In this document: positions 1 through 6,962 of the stretch, piece by piece
How positions within the stretch are numbered: position 1 is the first letter of the stretch
Layout: every line of letters begins with the position of its first letter
DNA from: DAIDKA01 sp035943195
GTDB lineage: Bacteria > Pseudomonadota > Gammaproteobacteria > Steroidobacterales > Steroidobacteraceae
Assembly: GCA_035943195.1 (NCBI GenBank)
Contig: DASZCK010000211.1
Span: 1-10,887, forward strand
Reading direction: 5' to 3'
Length of the DNA stretch: 10,887 bases
Notes under the pieces: model-generated
Seen by the model: only the letters and a program-made list of their open reading frames with translations
Told to the model about the DNA's origin: nothing
Database searches by the model: none
Translations under genes and position numbers: made by a program

Positions 1-338
1 GCCTTGGCGAGCGCGTCCAGTCCTGCGCTGAACTCCTCCAGCCACGCCTCATCGGCGGCCGGCAGCGCCAGGGCCAGCAGCGCCCAGGCGGGCTGCGCGC
101 CCATGGCCGCGAGATCGGAGAGATTCACCGCCAGGGCCCGATGGCCGATGGAGCGCGGGGGAGAGCCGGCCGGGAAATGCACCGCCTCGACCAGCGAATC
201 GATGGCGGCAATCAGCTGCGAGCCCGGCGGGCACTCCAACACCGCACCATCGTCACCCACTCCCAGCACCACGTCGGCGCGCGGCGCGCCACGGCGGCTG
301 AAGAAGCGGCTGATGAGATCGAATTCCGACAGTGGCAT
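1..338 (-). CDS. thiL: Thiamine-monophosphate kinase, N-terminal part (cut by window edge)
   Basis: ThiL phosphorylates thiamine monophosphate to thiamine diphosphate with ATP, the last step of cofactor synthesis in the cytoplasm. The first 112 codons are visible. They carry the family's acidic metal/nucleotide motif GVGDDGA (residues 26-32), the segment AIDSLVEAVHF (45-55, normally close to STDTLVEGVHF) and NLSDLAAMGA (72-81), which is near identical to E. coli ThiL. The ATG at 336-338 is supported by AGGG five bases upstream and by alignment to the E. coli N terminus. The gene starts 19 bases after the nusB stop, as in many gammaproteobacteria where thiL is co-transcribed with nusB. The reading frame is open to the left edge, so the C-terminal two thirds is missing because of the window, not because of damage. 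Mild oddities are Ser48 for the usual Thr and Ala52 for the usual Gly. Confidence 0.93.
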   Translation of the reverse strand, partial: MPLSEFDLISRFFSRRGAPRADVVLGVGDDGAVLECPPGSQLIAAIDSLVEAVHFPAGSPPRSIGHRALAVNLSDLAAMGAQPAWALLALALPAADEAWLEEFSAGLDALAK

Positions 339-357
339 GGAAGCCCTGATACGCGGG

Positions 358-798
358 TCAGTGTTCGTTGCTGCGCAGGCTGCGCGCGGCGCGATCCAGC
401 ACGGCATTGACGAACTTGTGGCCATCGGTGGCGCCGAAGCGGCGCGTCAGCGTTACCGCCTCATTGAGCACCACGCGAAATGGCACATCCGGCCGCGAGC
501 TGAGCTCGAACATCGATACCAACAGCACCGCGTGTTCCACCGGGTCCAGCTGCAGCGTCGGGCGATCGGTCCACTGTGCAAGGTCGCCGTCGAGCTTGGT
601 GCTCGCTTGGCAAACCCCTTCGATCAGCTCGCGGAAATACTCCCGGTCAGCCTTTGCCATGTCCTCGGCGTCGGCGAATTCGCTCAAGAGGTCCTGCCAG
701 GGGCCATGGTTGAGTTGCCAGCGATAGATCGCCTGCACCGCCAAGCGTCGCGCCACCGAGCGGGCATTGGTGGCCCGGCGGTCTGTCTGGGCGTGCAT
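358..798 (-). CDS. nusB: Transcription antitermination factor NusB
   Basis: NusB pairs with NusE (ribosomal protein S10) and binds boxA RNA in the antitermination complex on rRNA operons. The 146-residue product has the usual length and all-helical composition. Family signatures are visible near the C terminus: DPVEHAVL (85-92), RPDVP (102-106), LNEAV (111-115) and HKFVNAVLD (127-135). The N terminus is basic (RRATNARSVARRLA), as expected of the RNA-contacting face. The ribH stop TAA is followed directly by GTG and then ATG, so translation could begin at either codon. I chose the ATG at 796-798; the GTG at 799-801 adds one residue. No strong Shine-Dalgarno sequence precedes them, which suits translation coupled to ribH termination. 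Confidence 0.95.
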   Translation of the reverse strand: MHAQTDRRATNARSVARRLAVQAIYRWQLNHGPWQDLLSEFADAEDMAKADREYFRELIEGVCQASTKLDGDLAQWTDRPTLQLDPVEHAVLLVSMFELSSRPDVPFRVVLNEAVTLTRRFGATDGHKFVNAVLDRAARSLRSNEH

Positions 799-801
799 CA
801 C

Positions 802-1308
802 TTAAGCCCGCTGTTCCAGACGCTGGAACAGACTGATCATCTCGAGCGCCGTCTCCAGCGCCTCGCCGCCCTTGTTCATGCCGTTGATCGCCGCGCGCTC
901 CAACGCCTGGTCGGTAGTATTCACCGTCAATACGCCGAAGATCACCGGCACGCCGGTCTCAAGGCCGGCAAACGTCAAGCCGCGGGCACACTCCCCGGCC
1001 ACATAGTCGAAATGCGGCGTGTCGCCGCGAATGACGCAACCCAAGGCCACCACCGCCTCGAAGCGGCCGCTGACCGCGAGTTTGCGCGCCGTCACCGGTA
1101 ACTCGAAGGCTCCGGGCACGCGTGCGATCAGCAGATCATCGAGCGCGCCGCCATGCGAGCGCCAGGCGCTGGTCGCGCCCTCCAGCAGGCTCGCTACGAT
1201 GAAGTCATTGAAGCGCGCGGCGGCGATGGCGACTCGCCGACCACGCGCGCTGATCTCGCCCTCCACCACATGCGCCGCGGCATGGGTGTGCGCATTTGAG
1301 CCGGCCAC
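802..1308 (-). CDS. ribH: 6,7-dimethyl-8-ribityllumazine synthase
   Basis: RibH condenses 5-amino-6-ribitylamino-uracil with 3,4-dihydroxy-2-butanone 4-phosphate to give lumazine, the substrate of riboflavin synthase. The E. coli name for this enzyme is RibE. The 168-residue protein shows RFNDFI (32-37), VPGAFELP (64-71), the phosphate/catalytic segment GDTPHFDY (95-102, with His99), FGVLT (124-128), QALERA (134-139, with the conserved Arg138) and NKGGEA (145-150). All expected active-site positions are present. The start is a GTG placed directly after the ribB-type gene's TAG, with GGGGCGGA about eight bases upstream as a weak ribosome site. No in-frame ATG exists in the first 20 codons. The extra 12 or so N-terminal residues compared with E. 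coli make a later GTG (codon 14 or 15) a possible alternative. Confidence 0.95.
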   Translation of the reverse strand: MAGSNAHTHAAAHVVEGEISARGRRVAIAAARFNDFIVASLLEGATSAWRSHGGALDDLLIARVPGAFELPVTARKLAVSGRFEAVVALGCVIRGDTPHFDYVAGECARGLTFAGLETGVPVIFGVLTVNTTDQALERAAINGMNKGGEALETALEMISLFQRLEQRA

Positions 1309-2469
1309 CTAGGCGTCCGCCCCGAGATACGATTCAACGGTCAGGCCGAAAGCCGACAGACCGTGCATCTGCTTAGGCCTGGACAAAACCCGCATGCGGC
1401 AGACACCCAGGTCCTTGAGGATCTGGGCGCCCACGCCGAATGTCCGCAACACCTTCGCCTGTGCGTTCAGGGTCGGTTGCGACCCGCTATCGGTCGCCGA
1501 CCCGGCCGGACGCTGCAGTGCCTGCAGGGCCGCTCCCAGATCGTACGCCGCCTCCGCCTCTCGCAGGATGACCACGACGCCATGGGGCGCCACCGCGACT
1601 CGCTCCAGCGCCCGTCGCAGAGTCCAGGTGCGCCCGTCGCCGCTGATCCCCAAGGCATCACGCAGCGTATCGGCCACATGCACCCGCACCAGCGGCGCCT
1701 CGGGGCCGTCCATGCGGCCGCGCACCAGCGCCAGATGCACCGCACGACTGCCGCGGTCCTCATAGGCGCATAGCCGGAAATCACCGAATTCGGTATGCAC
1801 CGCCTGGTCCGCGATCCGGTCCACGGAGCGCTCATTGCGCAGTCGGTAGCGGATCAGGTCCGCGATGGTGCCGATGGCGAGGTTGTGGCGGCGTGCGAAG
1901 ACTTCGCACTGCGCGCGTCGTGCCATCGAGCCATCATCGTTCATGAGTTCGCACAGCACCCCGGCGGGCTTCAGCCCCGCGAGCACACACAGGTCCACGG
2001 CCGCCTCGGTGTGCCCGGCGCGCACCAGCACGCCGCCGCGGCGCGGGCGCAGCGGAAAGATATGTCCGGGCCTTGCGAAATCCGTCGCCGCGGTGTCCGG
2101 ATTGGCGAGCGCGGTGATGGTCGCGGCGCGGTCCGCGGCCGACACCCCTGTGCTGGTGCCGTGACGATAGTCCACCGAGACTGTGAAGGCCGTGCGGTAG
2201 CTGTCGTTGTTGGTGCCGACCATCTGCGGCAGTTCCAGCTTGAGCAATCGCTCCTCTTCCAGGGGCACGCAGATGATGCCGCTGGAATGGCGGATCATGA
2301 AGGCCATGGACTCCGCGGTCGCATGTTCGGCAGACATGATGAGGTCGCCCTCGTTCTCTCGATCCTCGTCATCCAGGATCAGCACCATGCGCCCCGCGCG
2401 CAGCTCCGCCAGGATCGCCGGAATACCGCTGAATTCGCCGCCGGCGGCCAGATTCACAATCTTGCTCAT
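1309..2469 (-). CDS. ribB: 3,4-dihydroxy-2-butanone 4-phosphate synthase with degenerate GTP cyclohydrolase II domain (RibBX type)
   Basis: The N-terminal half (about 1-205) is an intact RibB that makes 3,4-dihydroxy-2-butanone 4-phosphate from ribulose 5-phosphate. It has the metal-binding acidic loop DDEDRENEGD (33-42), GTSTGVSAADRA (104-115), ARPGHIFPLRPR (132-143) and HTEAAVDL (153-160). The C-terminal half (about 228-386) keeps the outline of GTP cyclohydrolase II (FRLCAYED, HLALVRG, VRVH, FGVGAQIL) but not its chemistry. Where active enzymes have the three zinc cysteines after VRVH, this protein reads VADTLRDALGISGDG, and the RQEGRGIGL motif is REAEAAYDL (303-311). I infer no cyclohydrolase activity. 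Such proteins are described as RibBX and are widespread in Proteobacteria. Length (386) is normal for RibBA. The ATG at 2467-2469 has no obvious Shine-Dalgarno sequence but aligns with family N termini. Confidence 0.93.
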   Translation of the reverse strand: MSKIVNLAAGGEFSGIPAILAELRAGRMVLILDDEDRENEGDLIMSAEHATAESMAFMIRHSSGIICVPLEEERLLKLELPQMVGTNNDSYRTAFTVSVDYRHGTSTGVSAADRAATITALANPDTAATDFARPGHIFPLRPRRGGVLVRAGHTEAAVDLCVLAGLKPAGVLCELMNDDGSMARRAQCEVFARRHNLAIGTIADLIRYRLRNERSVDRIADQAVHTEFGDFRLCAYEDRGSRAVHLALVRGRMDGPEAPLVRVHVADTLRDALGISGDGRTWTLRRALERVAVAPHGVVVILREAEAAYDLGAALQALQRPAGSATDSGSQPTLNAQAKVLRTFGVGAQILKDLGVCRMRVLSRPKQMHGLSAFGLTVESYLGADA

Positions 2470-2539
2470 AGCCGGCTATCGTACCGCGCTGCGGGCAGCC
2501 GCTCCACGAGGCACGCGAATAGTTTGATGGTAGAGTTAA

Positions 2540-2576
2540 CCGACTGTTTTATAAAGACTATTTGTGCTTGGCCAAG
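2540..2576 (-). promoter_or_regulatory. Candidate sigma70 promoter in front of the ribB-type gene
   Basis: On the minus strand, TTGGCC (2570-2575, four of six matches to the -35 consensus) lies 16 bases before TATAAA (2548-2553, five of six matches to the -10). The predicted start is near 2540, giving a leader of about 70 bases with a locally AT-richer composition than the rest of the window. The perfect 10-bp palindrome CTTGGCCAAG (2567-2576) covers the -35 element and could be an operator. This would give ribB-ribH-nusB-thiL their own transcript despite the upstream genes. I looked for FMN riboswitch (RFN) landmarks in the leader and saw none; the leader is also too short for one. Confidence 0.5.
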
Positions 2577-2586
2577 GCCCCGGCCA

Positions 2587-3213
2587 CTACCAGCGGCGAC
2601 GGATGCCAAATCCAAACATGGTGCCTTCGTCCGCCGCCGGCGTGTAGACACCAAAGACCCCGGAACGATGATAGGCGCGAAAGGTGATATCCCACGGCGA
2701 AGCGCGCGACAAGGCCATCGCATACTCGATGCTCAAATAGTTCAAAAGATGCTTCCTTTGAAAGCCGACCAGCCTGTTGTCGAAGTCAAAACCCGATGCG
2801 GGTGGATTGGTTGCATACGAAGGACCGGTGTAGATCGCGAAGCTCGCGGGCCGGCGGTCGCTCCAGGGGAAGTTGTGAAAGCGAAGGCCTACTCCCAGCG
2901 CGACGGTTTCGTAGTTGTGGCCCAGGGTGTACTGGGTCAGCTGCCCCTCACCCTCCAGAGTCAGGCCCCAGGGAAGCTTTGCGAGTTTGAAATCCGACGC
3001 GAGCCCCACCATTGCGCCATCGATATCAGGGTTCCCGTGCAGGAATAAGTGCAGAGCGAATCTATTGGTGGCGGGGCCCGCGTAGAGCGTCTCCGACCAA
3101 ATACCGTCGTCGGCTCGGCAGGTGCTGGTCAGGAAGTTCGCGGCGAGGAGAGCCGCAAACACCCAGGCCCGATTCAGATCCAGCCTGTGAGCCGAATAGC
3201 CGCGAACCCTCAT
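2587..3213 (-). CDS. PagL-like outer-membrane beta-barrel protein (possible lipid A 3-O-deacylase relative)
   Basis: Read from the ATG at 3211-3213, this 208-residue product has a basic n-region, a hydrophobic stretch (WVFAALLAANFLTS, 17-30) and a plausible signal peptidase I site after CRA (32-34). The mature part, about 174 residues, alternates polar and aromatic residues like a small barrel and ends in an aromatic residue (FGFGIRRRW). Near the C terminus YHRSG places His182 and Ser184, with Glu196 twelve residues later; this is the spacing of the PagL catalytic triad (His126, Ser128, Glu140 in P. aeruginosa PagL). The asparagines I associate with the PagL oxyanion hole are not evident, so activity is uncertain. 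It interrupts the riboflavin cluster. Other starts in frame are ATG 3258 and GTG 3294; I prefer 3213 because it yields a normal signal peptide. No start has a strong ribosome site. Confidence 0.72.
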   Translation of the reverse strand: MRVRGYSAHRLDLNRAWVFAALLAANFLTSTCRADDGIWSETLYAGPATNRFALHLFLHGNPDIDGAMVGLASDFKLAKLPWGLTLEGEGQLTQYTLGHNYETVALGVGLRFHNFPWSDRRPASFAIYTGPSYATNPPASGFDFDNRLVGFQRKHLLNYLSIEYAMALSRASPWDITFRAYHRSGVFGVYTPAADEGTMFGFGIRRRW

Positions 3214-3310
3214 GGCGCCAGTCAGCTCGGCGACTACTGGCACAGTGCGCTCTTGCATCAACCAATCTTCGTTGATGCCAGAGTTCCATCCCACTGCGCC
3301 GCTGTGCCGG

Positions 3311-3338
3311 ACTATGTAGGCCGTTCCTGACGCGACAA
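3311..3338 (-). promoter_or_regulatory. Weak promoter candidate upstream of the PagL-like gene
   Basis: In the ribE to PagL-like spacer, TTGTCG (3333-3338) and CATAGT (3311-3316) are separated by 16 bases on the minus strand, each with four of six consensus matches. The spacer also holds GAGGAG followed by ATG-GCT-TGA (3353-3358), a strong ribosome-site-like sequence leading to only a two-codon frame. The match is poor enough to be chance; the only support is that the gene appears foreign to the operon and has at least 75 untranslated bases before it. Confidence 0.18.
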
Positions 3339-3369
3339 CAGCCCGTCGTCAAGCCATGGCTCCTCAAGG

Positions 3370-3966
3370 CTATGGAGTACCGGACAAAAGCCGCTCCACG
3401 TAACGCGCCACCTGGTCAATTTCCAGATTCACGGTGGCCCCCGCAGCCAGCTGCCCCAAGGTAGTGACCTCCAGAGTGTGGGGAATGAGGTTGATCCCAA
3501 AACGCGGCCCCTCCACATCGTTCACCGTCAAACTGACGCCATCCACGGTAATGGAGCCCTTGCGGGCGATGAAGCGTGCCAGGGCAGTCGGCGCCTCGAT
3601 CACCATGCGCGTCGAGCGAGCGTCGCTGGTTCGGCTCAGCACGCCGCCTACACCGTCCACGTGGCCGGATACCAGGTGCCCCCCGAGCGCGTCTCCGGCG
3701 CGCAGCGCCGGTTCGAGGTTGACGGCTGAACCAACCGTCAATGCTCCCAAGGTCGTCAGATTCAACGTCTCGCGTGACAGGTCGGCCTCGAAGGCATCGC
3801 TGCCCAACGCCACCGCCGTCACACAGCAACCCTGCACGCAGATGCTGTCGCCAACCGCCGTGCGCGATAGGTCCAGGTGGTTCACCCGAATGGCGAGCCG
3901 CAGGTCGCCGCCGCGCTCGGTGCGCGCCGCGACGGTGCCGATGTCCAAAACAATTCCCGTGAACAT
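3370..3966 (-). CDS. ribE: Riboflavin synthase, alpha subunit
   Basis: This enzyme dismutates two lumazine molecules into riboflavin and 5-amino-6-ribitylamino-uracil. E. coli calls the gene ribC. The 198-residue protein shows the characteristic duplicated barrel: an N-terminal repeat opening with MFTGIV and containing GDSICVQGCCVT (40-50 region) and LGGHLVSGHVDG (94-105), then a second repeat with KGSITVDGVSLTVND (136-150) and FGINLIPHTL (156-165). Residues equivalent to the E. coli catalytic set are present: Ser41, Cys48, His102 and an Asp at 184. The ATG at 3964-3966 has AGGAAA eight bases upstream. It lies 22 bases after the ribD stop. Length is slightly below the E. coli enzyme (213) but normal for the family. 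Confidence 0.96.
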   Translation of the reverse strand: MFTGIVLDIGTVAARTERGGDLRLAIRVNHLDLSRTAVGDSICVQGCCVTAVALGSDAFEADLSRETLNLTTLGALTVGSAVNLEPALRAGDALGGHLVSGHVDGVGGVLSRTSDARSTRMVIEAPTALARFIARKGSITVDGVSLTVNDVEGPRFGINLIPHTLEVTTLGQLAAGATVNLEIDQVARYVERLLSGTP

Positions 3967-3988
3967 TGGGCGGATTTCCTGTCGAAGG

Positions 3989-5095
3989 TTACTGCGGTAC
4001 TCGCCGCAGTCGCAGCCGCTGGTCCTGCCCCAGCGTCAGGGTCTCAAAGATCTCAAAGCGCCGCGCCTGCTCGAGCGACTGCGGCTCAGGCAGCCGCAGC
4101 AGGCCCCGGGCGCGATCGCCCAGCACCACCGGTGCGACATACAGCAGTAGTTCATCCACGCACTGCCGATCCACCAGCGCGCCCGCCAGGGTCGCGCCGG
4201 CCTCCACCAGCACTTCATTGATGCCGGCCTTGCCCAGCACCCCTAGCACCTGCGCGGGATCCAGCGGCGCCGCCTCCCCAATCCGCTCCACGCGCGCGCC
4301 CCGCGCCTCGAGCGCCCTCATCCGCTCATGGTCGTCACTGGCGGTGAAGATCCACACGCCACGCTCGGCAGTGTCGGCGAAGACGCGGGCGCCGGGAGGA
4401 GTACGCAGCTGGTTGTCGAGAATGACGCGCAACGGCTGGCGCACGGCCGGCCCCGCCGGTCGCACCGAGAGCAGCGGGTCATCCGCCAGCACCGTGCCGA
4501 TGCCGGTGAGAATGGCCGAACTGCGGGCGCGCCAGCGCTGGACGTCCTGTCGGGCAGCCTCACCGCTGATCCATTTGCTGCGGCCATCACTCAAGGCCGT
4601 GCGGCCATCCAGACTCATCGCCAATTTCAGCCTCACCAGCGGCAGCCCCTCGCGCATGCGCTTGATGAACCCGGCATTGAGTTCGACCGCATCAGCCTCG
4701 AGCAGACCCGACTGCACCTGCACGCCCGCTTCACGCAGGCGCCGCGCGCCGGCGCCGTTGACCAGGGGATTGGGATCACCGACCGCGTACACGACGCGCA
4801 CCACCCCGGCTTTGATGAGGGCCTCGCTGCAAGGCGGAGTACGGCCATGATGATTGCAAGGCTCGAGGGTGACGTACGCGGTGGCACCGGCACCCGGCGC
4901 ACGCAGATTGGCGAGCGCCGCTGCCTCGGCGTGGGGTCCGCCGGCGTGTTCATGCCAGCCCTCCGCCAGCACCGCGCCATCGCGCACCAGTACGCAACCC
5001 ACGCGCGGATTCGGATGCGCGGAGGCGAGCCCCTGCGCGGCAAGCTGCAGGGCGCGCGCCATGAAGGCGTGGTCGGCAGCGTCGAAGGCACTCAC
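3989..5095 (-). CDS. ribD: Bifunctional diaminohydroxyphosphoribosylaminopyrimidine deaminase / 5-amino-6-(5-phosphoribosylamino)uracil reductase
   Basis: RibD performs the deamination and the NADPH-dependent side-chain reduction in riboflavin synthesis. The N-terminal deaminase domain (about 1-148) has HPNPRVGCVLVRDG (27-40), the zinc/catalytic HAE (55-57) and the second zinc motif EPCNHHGRTPPC with Cys80 and Cys89. The reductase domain (about 150-368) includes RLKLAMSLDGRTAL (155-168), SKWISGEAAR (173-182), TGIGTVLADDP (197-207) and VEAGATLAGAL, typical of the dihydrofolate-reductase-like fold. Total length (368) is standard. Translation starts at GTG 5093-5095, which overlaps the nrdR stop as GTGA (four shared bases), a classic coupling arrangement; the GTG start is consistent with the alignable N terminus. 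Confidence 0.96.
   Translation of the reverse strand: MSAFDAADHAFMARALQLAAQGLASAHPNPRVGCVLVRDGAVLAEGWHEHAGGPHAEAAALANLRAPGAGATAYVTLEPCNHHGRTPPCSEALIKAGVVRVVYAVGDPNPLVNGAGARRLREAGVQVQSGLLEADAVELNAGFIKRMREGLPLVRLKLAMSLDGRTALSDGRSKWISGEAARQDVQRWRARSSAILTGIGTVLADDPLLSVRPAGPAVRQPLRVILDNQLRTPPGARVFADTAERGVWIFTASDDHERMRALEARGARVERIGEAAPLDPAQVLGVLGKAGINEVLVEAGATLAGALVDRQCVDELLLYVAPVVLGDRARGLLRLPEPQSLEQARRFEIFETLTLGQDQRLRLRRVPQ
3991..4010. repeat. Inverted repeat at the ribD stop codon
   Basis: ACTGCGG (3991-3997) and CCGCAGT (4004-4010) form a perfect 7-bp stem with a 6-base loop. The repeat covers the last codons of ribD and touches its TAA. In the minus-strand transcript the hairpin would end just before the ribE ribosome site (AGGAAA at 3975-3980). 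No U-run follows, so it is not an intrinsic terminator. It might influence ribD-ribE coupling or mRNA stability, or be incidental. Confidence 0.35.
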
Positions 5096-5631
5096 TTGCG
5101 CGCCTTCGGCGGGGCAGCGTCGGGCGCCAGCAGCGGCAGCTGATCCACCGCCGCGCTATCGCGGCCCTCGCGCCGGCCGCGGCGGTGCCGCAACCGGTCA
5201 ATCTCATCGCGGAAGGCGTCCAGGTCCTGAAAGCTGCGGTAGACCGAGGCGAAGCGCACGTATGCCACCTCATCGAGGTGCCGCAGTTCATCCATGACCA
5301 GCTCACCGACGGCGCGCGACTGCACCTCACGTTCCCCGAGGCTGCGCAGCTTGTGGCCGATGCGGCTCACGGCCTCCTCCACCGCCTCGAGAGCCACTGG
5401 GCGCTTCTCCAGGGCCTTGGTCATGCCGGCGCGCAGTTTGGCTTCGTCGAAAGGCTCACGGGTGCGGTCGCTTTTCACCACCATGGGCATGATAAGTTCG
5501 GCGGCTTCAAAGGTCGTGAAGCGTTCGCCGCAGGAGAGGCACTCACGGCGGCGACGGATCTGGCGGCCTTCACCGGCCAGACGTGAGTCGATGACCTTGG
5601 TTTCGACGTGATTGCAGAAGGGACAGTACAT
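5092..5631 (-). CDS. nrdR: Transcriptional repressor NrdR
   Basis: NrdR senses ATP/dATP and represses ribonucleotide reductase genes by binding NrdR boxes. The N-terminal zinc ribbon is complete: CPFC (Cys3, Cys6) and CLSC (Cys31, Cys34), followed by GERFTTFE. The ATP-cone domain (about 49-139) reads close to E. coli NrdR, with VVKSDRTREPFDEAKL, ALEKRP, GEREVQS and VAYVRFASVYRSFQD. E. coli NrdR is 149 residues; this one is 179 because of a tail from about residue 147, first very basic (RLRHRRGRREGR) and then rich in Pro, Ala and Leu. The ATG at 5629-5631 has GGGA six bases upstream and sits 21 bases after glyA. Its end overlaps ribD by four bases. I saw no clear NrdR-box pair in this window, as expected when its targets lie elsewhere. 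Confidence 0.97.
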   Translation of the reverse strand: MYCPFCNHVETKVIDSRLAGEGRQIRRRRECLSCGERFTTFEAAELIMPMVVKSDRTREPFDEAKLRAGMTKALEKRPVALEAVEEAVSRIGHKLRSLGEREVQSRAVGELVMDELRHLDEVAYVRFASVYRSFQDLDAFRDEIDRLRHRRGRREGRDSAAVDQLPLLAPDAAPPKARK

Positions 5632-5652
5632 GGTGCGTCCCGCCGCGGCCCA

Positions 5653-6909
<1,257 letters not shown>

Positions 6910-6962
6910 TCACGGTGCCTTTGGAAAGAATCGTAGGGTCAAGCGCAGCCCGGCATTGTATC
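6910..6962 (-). promoter_or_regulatory. glyA leader with possible -10 element
   Basis: The 53 bases before glyA contain TACAAT (6955-6960, five of six matches to the -10 consensus) but only a poor -35 (TCGTCG at 6977-6982, 16 bases away, inside the upstream gene). TTGACC also occurs in the leader without a partner -10. No terminator-like hairpin with a U-run separates the upstream gene from glyA, so read-through is possible. No PurR- or MetR-type site is recognisable by eye. Confidence 0.25.

Noticed and set aside
4..1101. Open frame of 365 codons on the plus strand
   Set aside because: It lies antisense to thiL, nusB and ribH, all clearly recognised; the predicted protein is low complexity with no family features.
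2470..2586. FMN riboswitch upstream of the ribB-type gene
   Set aside because: The spacer is shorter than an RFN element and none of its conserved loops can be recognised; the ribE spacer (3295-3369) also lacks them.
2567..2590. Intrinsic terminator after the PagL-like gene formed by TGGCC/GGCCA arms
   Set aside because: The stem is only 5 bp and no U-run follows; the region fits better as a promoter with a palindrome over the -35.
1795..3048. Long open frame of 417 codons on the plus strand
   Set aside because: It runs antisense across the ribB-type gene and the PagL-like gene, has no recognisable motifs, and its composition is what the third-position GC bias of the opposite strand produces.
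3181..3213. Lipoprotein signal in the PagL-like protein because of a cysteine near the cleavage region
   Set aside because: The residues before the cysteine (T-S-T) do not fit the lipobox; a signal peptidase I site after CRA is more natural.
3062..3367. 101-codon minus-strand frame beginning with TTG right after ribE
   Set aside because: It overlaps the PagL-like gene in another frame, has no signal peptide or motif, and stops mid-gene.
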